Shown here: positions 35,719-45,551 of the stretch, piece after piece
How positions within the stretch are numbered: position 1 is the stretch's first letter
Layout: every line of letters starts with the position of its first letter
Origin: Syncephalastrum monosporum B8922
Taxonomy: Eukaryota > Mucoromycota > Mucoromycetes > Mucorales > Syncephalastraceae
DNA length: 64,000 bases
Reading direction: 5' to 3'
NCBI GenBank assembly: GCA_000697355.1
Contig: JNEN01001249.1
Coordinates: 124,001-188,000 of the forward strand
Position numbers and translations under genes: made by a program
The notes under the pieces: model-generated
Database searches by the model: none
What the model was told of the DNA's origin: nothing
What the model saw: only the letters and a program-made list of their open reading frames with translations

Positions 35719-37012
35719 ATGTCCAACGCCATTGTGGTGAGTTTTCTAGGAGAGATCGTTCGGATCCGATGAATAACGTTAATGTAGTCGAATGTCTACC
35801 GCTACGTCATTGACGACGTGATCAATGGAGTCCGAGGAGAATTCGAAGACATGGGCATCGACGAGGCCGTCCTGACTGAACTCCAGCGGGTAAGTCCCTC
35901 ATGCATGCGTGCTTCATCGGTCACCAACACCACAGGATATAGTCATGGGAGGCCAAGGTGGCACGATCCCGGGTGGCCAACTTTGGATTCAGCGACGAGA
36001 CCTACTTTGATGAGGAAGGCGAGGAGCAGAATCCAGCCGCCCAGGGTGATGGCATGAACCCGTTACAATACAACGTAAGTTTGACCATAAGAAAGGCAAA
36101 GGCAAAGGGAAAGGGAAAGGGAAAGAGAGAACAATGTGTATATTCATGCCATGTTGTACCATTGCTTTCCTCCTATGACAGCCGCTCTATGGCCAGCCAG
36201 CCGCAGCCAGCCTCGTATCACTCGCGAGCACCAGCGCAGCCATGCGAGATCAACTCAAGGCCGAGTCGGACGGCGTACGACAACCCAACTCGCCTTCACA
36301 ACAACAACAACAACAAAGGCAGTACGTGCCCGATCAGCGTACGCTGCACCTCCCACAACAACAACCGCAACAACCCCCTCCTCAAGGCAACGGCCAACCC
36401 TACTCCCTCTTACAACAACAACAACAACAACAACAGCAGCAGCAGCAGCAGCAGCCAGGCGATCGACCGAATCATATCCCACAAAACGACGGCGCCGACG
36501 ACTCGGACCCAACCACGATGACGACTGCACAAATCGACGCACACATTGAGCAGCTCGCCTTCTCTGCGACGAATGGGCTGGGCAAGGCCATGCCACTCGA
36601 GGAGCTGCCCGAGGACGTCAAAACGCTGATGCGCGATGCGCGGGATCGCGCTGTGCGTGCGGGTGCGATGCGCAAGAGTGTGCGCATACCCCAGCTGGAT
36701 GGTGAAGGCGACGGGGTAAGTTGAACTACCATGCCTCTGCGTGTGTGTGTGTGTGTTTGTATCTATCTGGAGGCCGCTTACACTGTCTATTTGCTATTCT
36801 AGGAGGATGATATTAACTCGGACCTGGACGACTCGGATGACGCAGACGACGACGCGGATGGTGGCGAAGAGATCGAGCACATTATTCTGTGTCTTTATGA
36901 TAAGGTGACGCGCACCAAGAACAAGTGGAAGTGCGTCCTCAAGGACGGCATCATGCTCGTCAATGGCCGCGACTATCTCTTCCATCGCGCAAGCGGTGAC
37001 TTTGAGTGGTGA
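35719..37012 (+). CDS. TOA1: TFIIA large (alpha/beta) subunit
   Basis: General transcription factor subunit that stabilises TBP on promoter DNA in the nucleus. Exons are 35719-35736, 35788-35889, 35943-36074, 36182-36715 and 36803-37012, giving 331 residues. All four introns lie between codons (phase 0). The N-terminal four-helix part starts S-N-V-Y-R-Y-V-I-D-D-V-I and ends near E-L-Q-R-S-W-E-A-K-V. The centre is a disordered Gln-rich linker with a run of 14 glutamines encoded by CAA/CAG repeats. A highly acidic block precedes the C-terminal beta-barrel, which begins E-H-I-I-L-C-L-Y-D-K-V and ends with the family W-K-C-V-L-K-D-G and F-H-R-A-S-G-D-F-E-W. Both conserved ends are complete. It converges on the ArfGAP gene. 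Confidence 0.95.
36413..36454. repeat. CAA/CAG tract coding for polyglutamine
   Basis: Fourteen consecutive Gln codons, CAA first and then CAG, in the linker of the TFIIA subunit. Length variation between strains is likely. Confidence 0.9.
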
Positions 37013-37157
37013 AAATAATGAAACAAAAAAAGCACACTGTATAGCAACACACAAAGAAGAAAAGAAAAGAAGAAAAAAAAAAATAAAAAAACAAAGGGTT
37101 CTTTTCGGTTGTTCAAAATCAGGGGAGGATGTCAACAGGATGAGGATGGGGCAAGGT

Positions 37158-38151
37158 TCATGATAACGGGTCGAGGTCCAAGAGTAGAGGAGTGTCTTTG
37201 GCGTCTTTCCTGACGAGCAGCGACGGACTCTTGGGTGGCGGGCTGCTGTCGCTGGCGGATGAGGACGTGGTGGGAGAGAGGCTGCGGAGGACGGCGAAGG
37301 GGTCTTCGTAGGCGTGGACGTTGCGGGGGGAGGAGGGCGAGGGAGGAAAGGAAGAGGTGGAGATGGCGGTGGGTGATTTCTGCTGCTGCTGCTGGAAGTT
37401 GCGGGTGATGGGGGACTGGGGCGGCGGTGGTAGTAACGGGGCCGGGGTCTTGGTTTGCTGCTGCTTGAGTGCGTGCGGGTGCATCACTCCGAGCGGCGTG
37501 TTATCGTCAAGCCAGGACGTCGAGGGCTGCAGCGTTGGCCGGCTTTGTTTGTGGATGGCACGCAGTGTGTGGATCTGTTGGTCGTACCGTGCAGGGTCCA
37601 GCCAGCGCCGGTCATAGTACTTTTGCCGCATCGCGTACCTGACCTCGGTGTCCGTCTGCGGTGCCGGCCCTTTTTTGCTGTATTTGGCCATCCAAATGGT
37701 GTTGGCGACGGCGTTGCCCCCAGCTTCGAGGGCCCTCACCTCGGCTTGGGTAAAAGTACTCGCCGAAATGGACTTCACCCGGTGTCCGACTTCTCGTCTA
37801 TTACAAATAGATGCTTCAGCCACCTCAAATACCTCTCCTTTGAATTACGTTTGACTTACACAAGACCAGAGCACCGTGTGCATACAAAGGTCTGAATCGT
37901 CACATTCGCAAAGATGGGACTCTGTTCTGGAATGAGCGCCATGCTTCGCTTTGGCTCCTTCATTACTGCCATGGCTTGCTTACCTTGGTCGGGCAGTCAA
38001 AGCATGTCTTGTTTTCCGGTTGCCGTAGCAACGCCTGCAGTTTTCTGGGTAATACAGAAAAAACAAAAACATTATCAGCTACATGTTCAATCGGATGACA
38101 GCGAACGTACTCGGTGTGGTCGTTTTCGTCTTTGGACTTCTTGAGAACCAT
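37158..38151 (-). CDS. ArfGAP-domain protein, AGFG/HRB type
   Basis: GTPase-activating-protein-like zinc-finger protein, most similar to the AGFG/HRB branch that acts in vesicle traffic. Exons (minus) are 38111-38151, 37984-38044, 37860-37921 and 37158-37797, giving 267 residues. The ArfGAP zinc finger is C-F-D-C ... C-T-R-C with the standard 16-residue spacing and is spread over exons 2 and 3. Next comes G-H-R-V-K-S-I-S-A-S-T-F-T, the AGFG signature, then the helical part with E-x-G-G-N and W-M-A-K-Y, and a K-Y-Y-D-R-R-W motif. The finger has S-P-I-F-A-N-V instead of the W-A-S-V seen in catalytic ArfGAPs. The conserved arginine of active enzymes would fall near C-S-G-L-V-R. The C-terminal 130 residues are Pro/Gln/Ser-rich and disordered. 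Confidence 0.9.
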
Positions 38152-38706
38152 GGAAAGTCAAAAATCAGGGGTAAAGAAGGAAAAAAAGAGAAAAAGCAAA
38201 GAGGAAAATAAAAAAAGGGTTATATTTTTCCATGTGTGTAAGGCCCATGGACATGGTCCAGGCGTAAAAACATACACCCACCCTCCTACACACATAATGA
38301 CGATGATCCATGATTTCATTGCCGAGCATTCATGGTTACACACATTAGTGTTACCTTCGTTCGTCCTCTATTTCCTCATTTTTTTTCTATTTTTTTTTAT
38401 TTAGTAATTCCTCGAGTCCTTCTTTTTTCTTCCTCATTGTTTGATGATACAAAGGTTAAAAAAAAGAGGGTGCAGTTTAACATGGCAGTGTGGGAAATGT
38501 GTGCGAACATCGGGTTTGTGCAGGAAAAAAAAAAGTAAAAAGTGTGTGTGCGTGTGCACGTATGAAAAGTGAGATTGGTGTGCGTATATGTGTGTTTATA
38601 GCCAACGTTGCACGCAGGAGATGCTGTAGAACAACTTACAAGAAAAGGGGTGGGAGGGGGAATCAAGCCAAAAAAAAAAAAAAACTGAAGAAAAGACGAC
38701 AGAAAA
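38152..38706. other. Intergenic, promoter of ArfGAP gene
   Basis: About 550 bases rich in A and T runs, between the ArfGAP start and the end of the WD-repeat gene. No gene was seen. Confidence 0.5.
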
Positions 38707-40954
38707 CTATACACGGACCTTGCCTTTGACGCTGGCATCATCCGTAGGCACGCCCCATCTAAGAGAAAGGTGAGTACGATTCATATTGAAATTAGAAGAA
38801 AAAAAGCACGTACATGCGAATAGTCTTGTCATCGCTTGCCGACGCAAACATCATAGAGGTTGGACACCAACTGACACAGTTCACAATGCCTTTGTGGCCC
38901 TCGAGCACTTCCAGTAGGCTCTGGTGCTCGCGACTCCACACGTAGACGCAGCTATCTATGAAAAACGTAAGAAAAAACGCACATGACATCCTTCTAATCT
39001 TTCGAAAATTACCTTCACTGCCACTCAAGACGAAGCCCTCATCCATGCCGCCAAACGCAGATCGGATGACATACGAGCCTTGTTTCTGGCCAGTGTATTT
39101 CCGGACGAGTGCTTGCTCGTCGAGATCCCACAAGTGGAGCTCCTGCGAGTCTTGTACGTTGACGAGCGCATACCGCCCGTCGTGACTCAGATACAGGGAT
39201 GTGATGGTGCCTGATTCGGGAATTTGTCTAAATGAACAACATCACGCGAATCAATGCGTGTGTGTGTGTGTGAGTGTGAGCGAGAGTATGTCCTTTGTTT
39301 CATTGTTCAACCGCCCCCCCCCTCATTTCTTCGTAAACTTACGCGATCTCGGTAAGGAGGTATCGGTCCAGATTGTACACAACAATGGACTTTTCGTATG
39401 TGGCCACGACGACGCGTGTGCCCCGTGCCGCGATCTTCATGTCCAGAATGCGCTGAGTCGTCCAGCGCTGCTTGATGACTCCATCAATGTGCTATACACC
39501 CAGAAAGAATGAGCCACTCACGTCCCATGCCCGTGGTATCTTTTTCATAGGAAGATGCTTTACCCATAAACACATGCTCTTGTCGCAAGCGCCCGAGATA
39601 AAGTGCTCACCGTCTGGTAGCCAGACGCAGCAGGTCACTTGCTCTTTGTGCTCCGAGTAGGTATGTACAAGTTCGCCCGTCATTGGGTCCCACAGCCGCA
39701 GCGCAGCGTCGACGCCGCACATGAGCAGTTTGGTGTCATCCGGCGACCAGGCGAGATAAGACGCGCTCTCCGGCTGGCCAGAAAGAATCCGTACCTTGTC
39801 AAATGTCTGCAAAAAAAAAAAAAAAAACAACAAATAGATTAGAAACCCATGGATTTTCATTCCACAGCCAAAACGTATGTGCACGTACTGTCATGTCCCA
39901 GATGATGCAGGTCATGTCCTTGGAGACGGTCGCAAGATAGCGTCCTGAATGAGAAAAGGCGAGATGCCACACCTCGTCAGCGTGGCCCTCGAGGACGTGG
40001 GTCGTCATGGACGGAAACAGGTTCTTGTCACAGGCGTGGTCGGCAAACAAGGAGAAGTTACCCTCGTAGCCGTTGTGGTATAAGCATCCGCGGCGCTGCC
40101 ACTCGTACGCTTGGTTGATGAGCGTTAGTAACCGGGCACTTGGAATCATTGTAGACGGTGACACGTAACCTGCAGAAGGCATGGATTGAGAAAAGAAGCA
40201 CGGAGATAATGAAGTCGCTTACGTTGAATCTGGGTCAAGAGGTGGGCACGCGACTGGCCTGATGCGCCGTCCCAGTTGAGATGTTTCTTGATGTCGTCTA
40301 CAGAAGAGCAGACGATAAAACTTTGCGAAAACAAAAAAAGAAAAAGAAAACTAGTCAGACAACGCTGTCTCTCTACAGATCTATATCCCTTCATCTTTTT
40401 TTTTTTTTTTTTTTGGAGGAAGTGGGGGATGATTCTTATTACCTGGAGAGCTGGTGCAAACGGTCGGTATCCTGTTTGAGGGGCGTCAATTCATTGCGCA
40501 AGACTTGAAGGGCTTTCATGGTCTTCTTGGCCTCGAGAAGCTCCAGGAACTTTTGCTCGCGGATAAGAAACTGGATCTGGTAGAGGTCGTCGGGGTGAAC
40601 CAAGGTCAGGGTGGGCAGGAGAGACTCGGCCGTGCGCCAGTCGCCCTCCAGCACGCTCGAACGGAACTGAGACACGTTCTCATCCTCCAGTCCAATATTG
40701 GAATCACGCTGTAAGACCTGGGCCGCATCACTGAAGGAAGAAAAAGGCATAAGTGAGTATTGTCACTGATTATCTCTCATGCTTGTTTGCATATACTTGT
40801 AACCCAAGTCAGTCAAGGACTGCAAGATAAGGCGGACGAGTTCTTCTTTCTGGACGCGGCCGAGCATGCCGTTCTGCTGAGTGTTTCCGTTGGCCTGTTT
40901 CCCACGCAGGGAAGACGTACTGCTGGAAGGGGTGTGATGGTCGGCAATGTGCAT
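38707..40954 (-). CDS. WD-repeat protein, WDR26/GID7-like subunit of the CTLH (GID) E3 ligase
   Basis: Scaffold subunit of the GID/CTLH ubiquitin ligase. Nine exons (minus) are 40797-40954, 40443-40730, 40223-40320, 39889-40169, 39564-39806, 39343-39491, 39013-39227, 38814-38955 and 38707-38758, giving 541 residues. A LisH motif (E-E-L-V-R-L-I-L-Q-S-L and A-A-Q-V-L-Q) spans exons 1 and 2. The CTLH region contains V-L-E-G-D-W, F-L-I-R-E-Q-K-F-L-E-L-L and L-R-N-E-L-T-P-L. The bridging motif W-D-G-A and Y-V-S-P-S-T-M-I-P are typical of this family. Six to seven WD repeats follow (L-E-G-H-A-D-E-V-W, I-I-W-D-M, L-R-L-W-D-P, H-L-W-D-L, V-Y-V-W, I-R-I-W). The ATG chosen has a good CCGCC context. The frame is open for 89 more codons upstream but without an ATG. 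Confidence 0.92.
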
Positions 40955-41877
40955 GGCGGGGCTTGCAGTGGTTGCTGTTGCAGGTGCTGCAGGTGTAGTT
41001 GTACTTGTACTTGGGCTGTTCGTATCGAGGCGAATGCGCTTGCGTCTCGGGGGAGATGAAGATGAAGAAGGCAAGGGAGGCGAGGACGAGGACGACGGTG
41101 GCGGCGGCGGTGGCGGTGGCAAAGACGACGACGACGACGACAATGGGGAATGCGCAGCAGAGGCAGCTGCTGTTCGTTCTGATTCTCTGTTCGTGGTGGG
41201 CAAATACAAACAAGGAAGCAAAGTTATAGGTGGAAAGACAAGAACGCGATCGGCCTCAAGAAGGTATTCTTTGGGGCAGACACTACTCGTATATGTTTAT
41301 ATCGGTAGACTAGCTTGCGTAAGTGACGAGAGGAGTCGAAGAAATATGAGAAAAAGAGGGAGTCGAAATAGTGAGATATACGAAAGAGAAGAAAAAAGTG
41401 TGTGTTCTGTTATGCTGATTATTTCTGCTCGTAATTGTCGTTCAGCCGAGTCAGCAACCATCGCACACAGAAACCATCAATCGATGGGCGGGGGGCGTCA
41501 CCTTGATCTCAATCTGTTTCCGCTTCTTCCTATAAAATAGCAGGACAGTAAAGCAGTAACAGACTGTACGCATTTACTATCTATTGGTAGAGTTTACCAC
41601 CATTCCTGAGCAGCCCATATTGACTGTACATATATCAATATCCACGCTTAAGCACCGAAACAGTATTATTGTTACGTTGTCCTGCAAGTGCACAGCCTGC
41701 TTAGAGGCACTTTCCGAATTCCTGCAGAATCCTGGAATGATTGGTTTTTATGAGTAATTACAACAAAAGAAAACAAACAAGTAGTACATATAGGAGAGGT
41801 GAATGTGTATCTATAAAGCCTTTACCCACTCTTTTTTTTTTTTTAAAAAAAAAAACGGGGGGTCTACATGTGATCGG
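40955..41877. other. 5' region of the WDR26/GID7-like gene and 3' spacer
   Basis: The first 270 bases are open in frame with the downstream gene and would encode a Ser/Pro-rich stretch ending in a basic R-R-K-R-I-R patch, but contain no ATG. Further out there is C/T-rich leader sequence (minus strand) near 41.3-41.4 kb. No other gene was seen. Confidence 0.45.
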
Positions 41878-44268
41878 TTAGAGACGCGCCGCGCCATCCT
41901 TGCCGACCTTCCAAGCGCCTTGGCCAGCATGGACAAGCGGGCGAATGTATTCTTCATAGCCATCTGCGACCGTGGTCTGGTTGAGCGGCTCGAGCTCAGC
42001 CATCTCAGTCATGCGCTCGTACGCGCGGCCGTCCTTGTCGCCCAGCGCAGACTGCATCAAGTAGTCGGGGTATCCAAACACGTCCACGAGCGCAACCGCA
42101 TCGGGACGGATCTCCTTGAGGGCCGCAATGGTCTGCTTCTTGACGAGCAGCGCCTGGTCCGGCGACACGTAGCCGCACGTCAGCACGTCCGCCATCTCGG
42201 ACTCTAGCGTCGACAGCGCAAACAGGATGGCCAAGCGCTGGAGGACCTTGTCTTCGTTCGACTGCTTGTCCTTGCCAAACACGGCACCGAAAAAGTTGGC
42301 GACGAGCAGGAGCTGGCAGTGTGCGCGCGAGATGCGGTACACCTCGACAAGCATGTCGTTCCACGTCTGCTGGTGGACGTCAATGGCCTGCACTGCCTTG
42401 TCGACGAGGAACGCCACGCGGTACTTGAAGGTCGAAAGGAGCACCTCGGGGTTCGTCCAGTCGCTCGGCTGCGACGCGGGGCATTTTGCGGTGGGCTGGC
42501 CAAGGTATTCTTGCATGTAGCTTGAGGAAAAGGTGGGTCGGCCTTGCGCGCCAGTGCGCACGGCGCGGAAGGTCTTGAGCAGATAGCGCGTCGTTTGCTG
42601 CGTCAGGAGGTAGTTGTCGCCTTCCCACTAAAGAAAAGGAAAAAGAAAACGAAAAAAAAAAGACCGGGATGTTAATGACATGAACATGGAGTCATGGGGC
42701 ATTTTTCATATACTTACAGTGGCCTTGGGCAGCATATCTTGGTAAAAGTGGCCGAGACCGGAAAAGAGCGAGTAGCCGTGGCCACCGCATGCACGTCGGC
42801 AGTCCTCGAGACCCGCCATGTTAAGTGTGGTTGTCAGACTCTTGAGACCCGACGAGGACGCGTGCAGGTCAGCCAGATACGAAAAGTCACCGGCGGCCAT
42901 CTTGGCCTGGTTTTCGTAGTACATGCGGTGCATCTCTTGGGCCGTGAAGTGGCAGGCGTAGGCCTGGGCCAGGACAGGAAAGAGACGGTACTGCTGCATC
43001 ATGTAGTCCAGCACGGGCGTCTCGACCACCTTGGTTTTGCCCTGGACGAGCGCCTTTTTCGGGTTGGCGTCGTCCACGAACTGGGCACGCAAGGCCGAGT
43101 AGCGCACGGCGACGGTGGCCGCACGGGCCAAGACGTAGCTGGACTCCATGACAATGTTGGCACGCACAAACACCATGGTGCCATACGCCAGCTTGTCGTT
43201 CGGCGGCCGCTGATACTCGCCCGTGGCCTTGTCGATCTTGGAGAACCGGGCAAGCATCGCGATATGGGGCAGCTTGAGATGGTCGAACAAGATAAAGCCG
43301 TTGTCCACCGTGTTGAAGCCGAACTTGGGGCCAATGTCGCCCACTGTGATACCCTTCAAGGGCTCGTGCGTCTTGAGATCGCGAATCTGTACCACGAACG
43401 GGTGCGGACCGTAATCCTTGCCGTTGGAAATGAGGCGCGCCATGACAACGGCATGGTTGGCAGCCACACCGAGACCACCGATCCACCATTTGCTGGCGGT
43501 AAGCGTGGGTGAATGCAGGTCAAAGGTCTGCGTACTCGGGTCGTAGGTGGCTGTCGTCTCCAAGCCGCGCACGTTCGAACCGTGACCGAGCTAAAATATC
43601 ATATGAAAAAGGCACGCGTGTTAACCCAACAGGAAGATAGTCAGAGAATTCATGTATGTTACCTCTGTTTGGGCATAGCAACCGATGATCTCATAGCGAC
43701 GTGCAGGTTCGAGATAAAGCTTCTTTTGCTCGTCCGTGCCTTGGTTCTCGAGTGTCGGCATAAACATTGACCGGTGCAGGCGGAACTAGCGGCACCCCAG
43801 ACACACACACACTCATTCAGTTCCTCCATTCCTTGCTTCCTTGTCTTTTATCTCACTTACAGGTCCTGACTCATCAAACAGGCGATCGGCAATCTTGAGC
43901 TCCTCGTCATTCCACTGGTGGATCCTATACATTGCCGTCAGCACTTTCTTGCCCTTCTTCACTTGTATCTGCATAACAAACAAACAATAAACTTACTTGA
44001 CGAGCTCGACCATGCGTTTGGCAGCCGCAAGGGAGCGCTTGAAGCGCACGTCTCGACCGACGTAATAACGGTGAGACTTGTCGCCCAAAACCGGATCGTT
44101 TTCGAGAATGGCCAGGATTTCATCCTGCTTCTTGAGCAGGGCCTCGCCGTAAAGGGCGGTGGCGAGTGCGTGCGGATCAAAGCTGGCCTTGGCGCGCTCT
44201 TGGGCGAGGAGCTGCGCACCCTGCGGCTCGATCGGTTTCAGATGGCGAGGGAAGCGGACGGGAGCCAT
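41878..44268 (-). CDS. POX1: Peroxisomal acyl-CoA oxidase
   Basis: First enzyme of peroxisomal beta-oxidation: a flavoprotein that oxidises acyl-CoA to trans-2-enoyl-CoA and makes hydrogen peroxide. Exons (minus) are 43997-44268, 43861-43924, 43663-43785, 42718-43590 and 41878-42627, giving 693 residues, the usual length. The FAD/substrate-binding part shows G-C-Y-A-Q-T-E-L-G-H-G-S-N-V-R-G and K-W-W-I-G-G-L-G. The oxidase-specific R-R-A-C-G-G-H-G-Y-S loop and the W-E-G-D-N-Y-L-L-T-Q-Q motif follow. The C-terminus is A-R-L, a type 1 peroxisomal targeting signal variant. A TATATAATAT-like sequence 75-85 bases before the ATG may be the promoter element. The gene is divergent from the NDPK fusion gene, with 1.3 kb between the starts. 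Confidence 0.95.
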
Positions 44269-45551
44269 GGGAGACAGTGAAGAATGGAAGAAGAAAGAAG
44301 GGTAGCGTGGGGTTCGGTCCTTTGACAGCGGAAATCAGTCCAGCATATATAATATAATCTGGCTTACCAAAGCAGATTGCCACGGGTGTGCCTTTTCCCG
44401 ATTCCCTGACAAAGATGCGGGGTAAGTTGGAAAAAATTAGACGATCAGGCCACCCTCGATGGACTCACGCTTTTTTATGCTGACAAGCTTCTATTCATGA
44501 ATATAGATTCCATGAATTCCATTTATATGATAAAGCAAAAATGTGAACAGTACGTTATAGACTTGGTCCGCACTTTTTTGTAGTCTGTGAAAGCTGTCAT
44601 GGAGCAATCGTCTTTTGACATTGCCAATGTCAAAGACCCTAGACCCTTTTCCTTTTTGACATTGACCTGTGGCCTATAAAGTCTATTACTTAGACTGAAA
44701 CCCTGCGTTTCTTCATTAGGCCTCTATCTGTTTCTCATTATAATTATTGTCGGGTATGGACATCATTTCCCTAGAGAGAAGTAGCAGAAAAGAAACGAAA
44801 AGGGAAGCAAAAGAAATGGGCGCAAAAAGAGACAAGAAGCGCCTGGAACACTTGCGGAGGGGATGCCATGACATTCAATAACATGGATACGATGAAAGAA
44901 AGAGAAAGAAGCTTCGCACAAGGTTTTTCGTGTTGCATACCCGGGTTTGGTGAAACCCAATTCTGCTTCATGCAAGCGCCCCCACCCCGTGTCTCAACTT
45001 TTGGCTTCTATTGAATGATCCGCAAGATAAACCCACGTTGCTATACAGCACAGCACATTTGCACCTTCTTCATGAGAAATCTACATGGATGGCAACCAGG
45101 AAGCCATACGCACGCGTGATTGGTTTAGAAAAATGAGATGGGGTTCATCTGATACGCTTTTGTTGGTACATACAGGATACAGTATGCATGCAGGATCGCT
45201 ACATTACTTTATTTGGGCGGGGCATTGCATCACCCTCAACCGCAGGCGAGCGGTTCCTTGCGGTCGTGGCGCTTTGTATACATTTGTACTAATTTCATGT
45301 AGGAAACAGAAGGGAGAAACAAGACACACCAGGAGAAGTGAATGACGCACAGTGCAGGGACATCACCGAAACAACGTCCATGGTTCTTTATACAAAGCCT
45401 GTCTCTTTCACGTTTTTCTTCTTCTCTCTTTCTTCTCCTCTCTCTCTTCTATTTTTTTCTGTGTTACCCTACTGGTTTCTTAACTTTCACGTTGCTCGTT
45501 CTCTTTTCTTTCCCTCTTCCACCCCTCTTCATTCGTTCCAACAAAAAGAAC
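44269..45551. other. Divergent promoter region
   Basis: 1.3 kb between two divergent starts (acyl-CoA oxidase leftwards, NDPK fusion rightwards). Short overlapping frames only. The right end, from 45.4 kb, is a long C/T-rich leader. Confidence 0.5.

Noticed and set aside
39492..39521. 30-nt intron (gtgagt) in the WDR26/GID7-like gene
   Set aside because: Too short to splice; the 72-nt intron with donor at 39563 gives the normal WD-repeat spacing.
41878..44268. Several long frames on both strands inside the acyl-CoA oxidase
   Set aside because: Shadows of a strongly codon-biased gene; only the five-exon minus model gives family motifs throughout.
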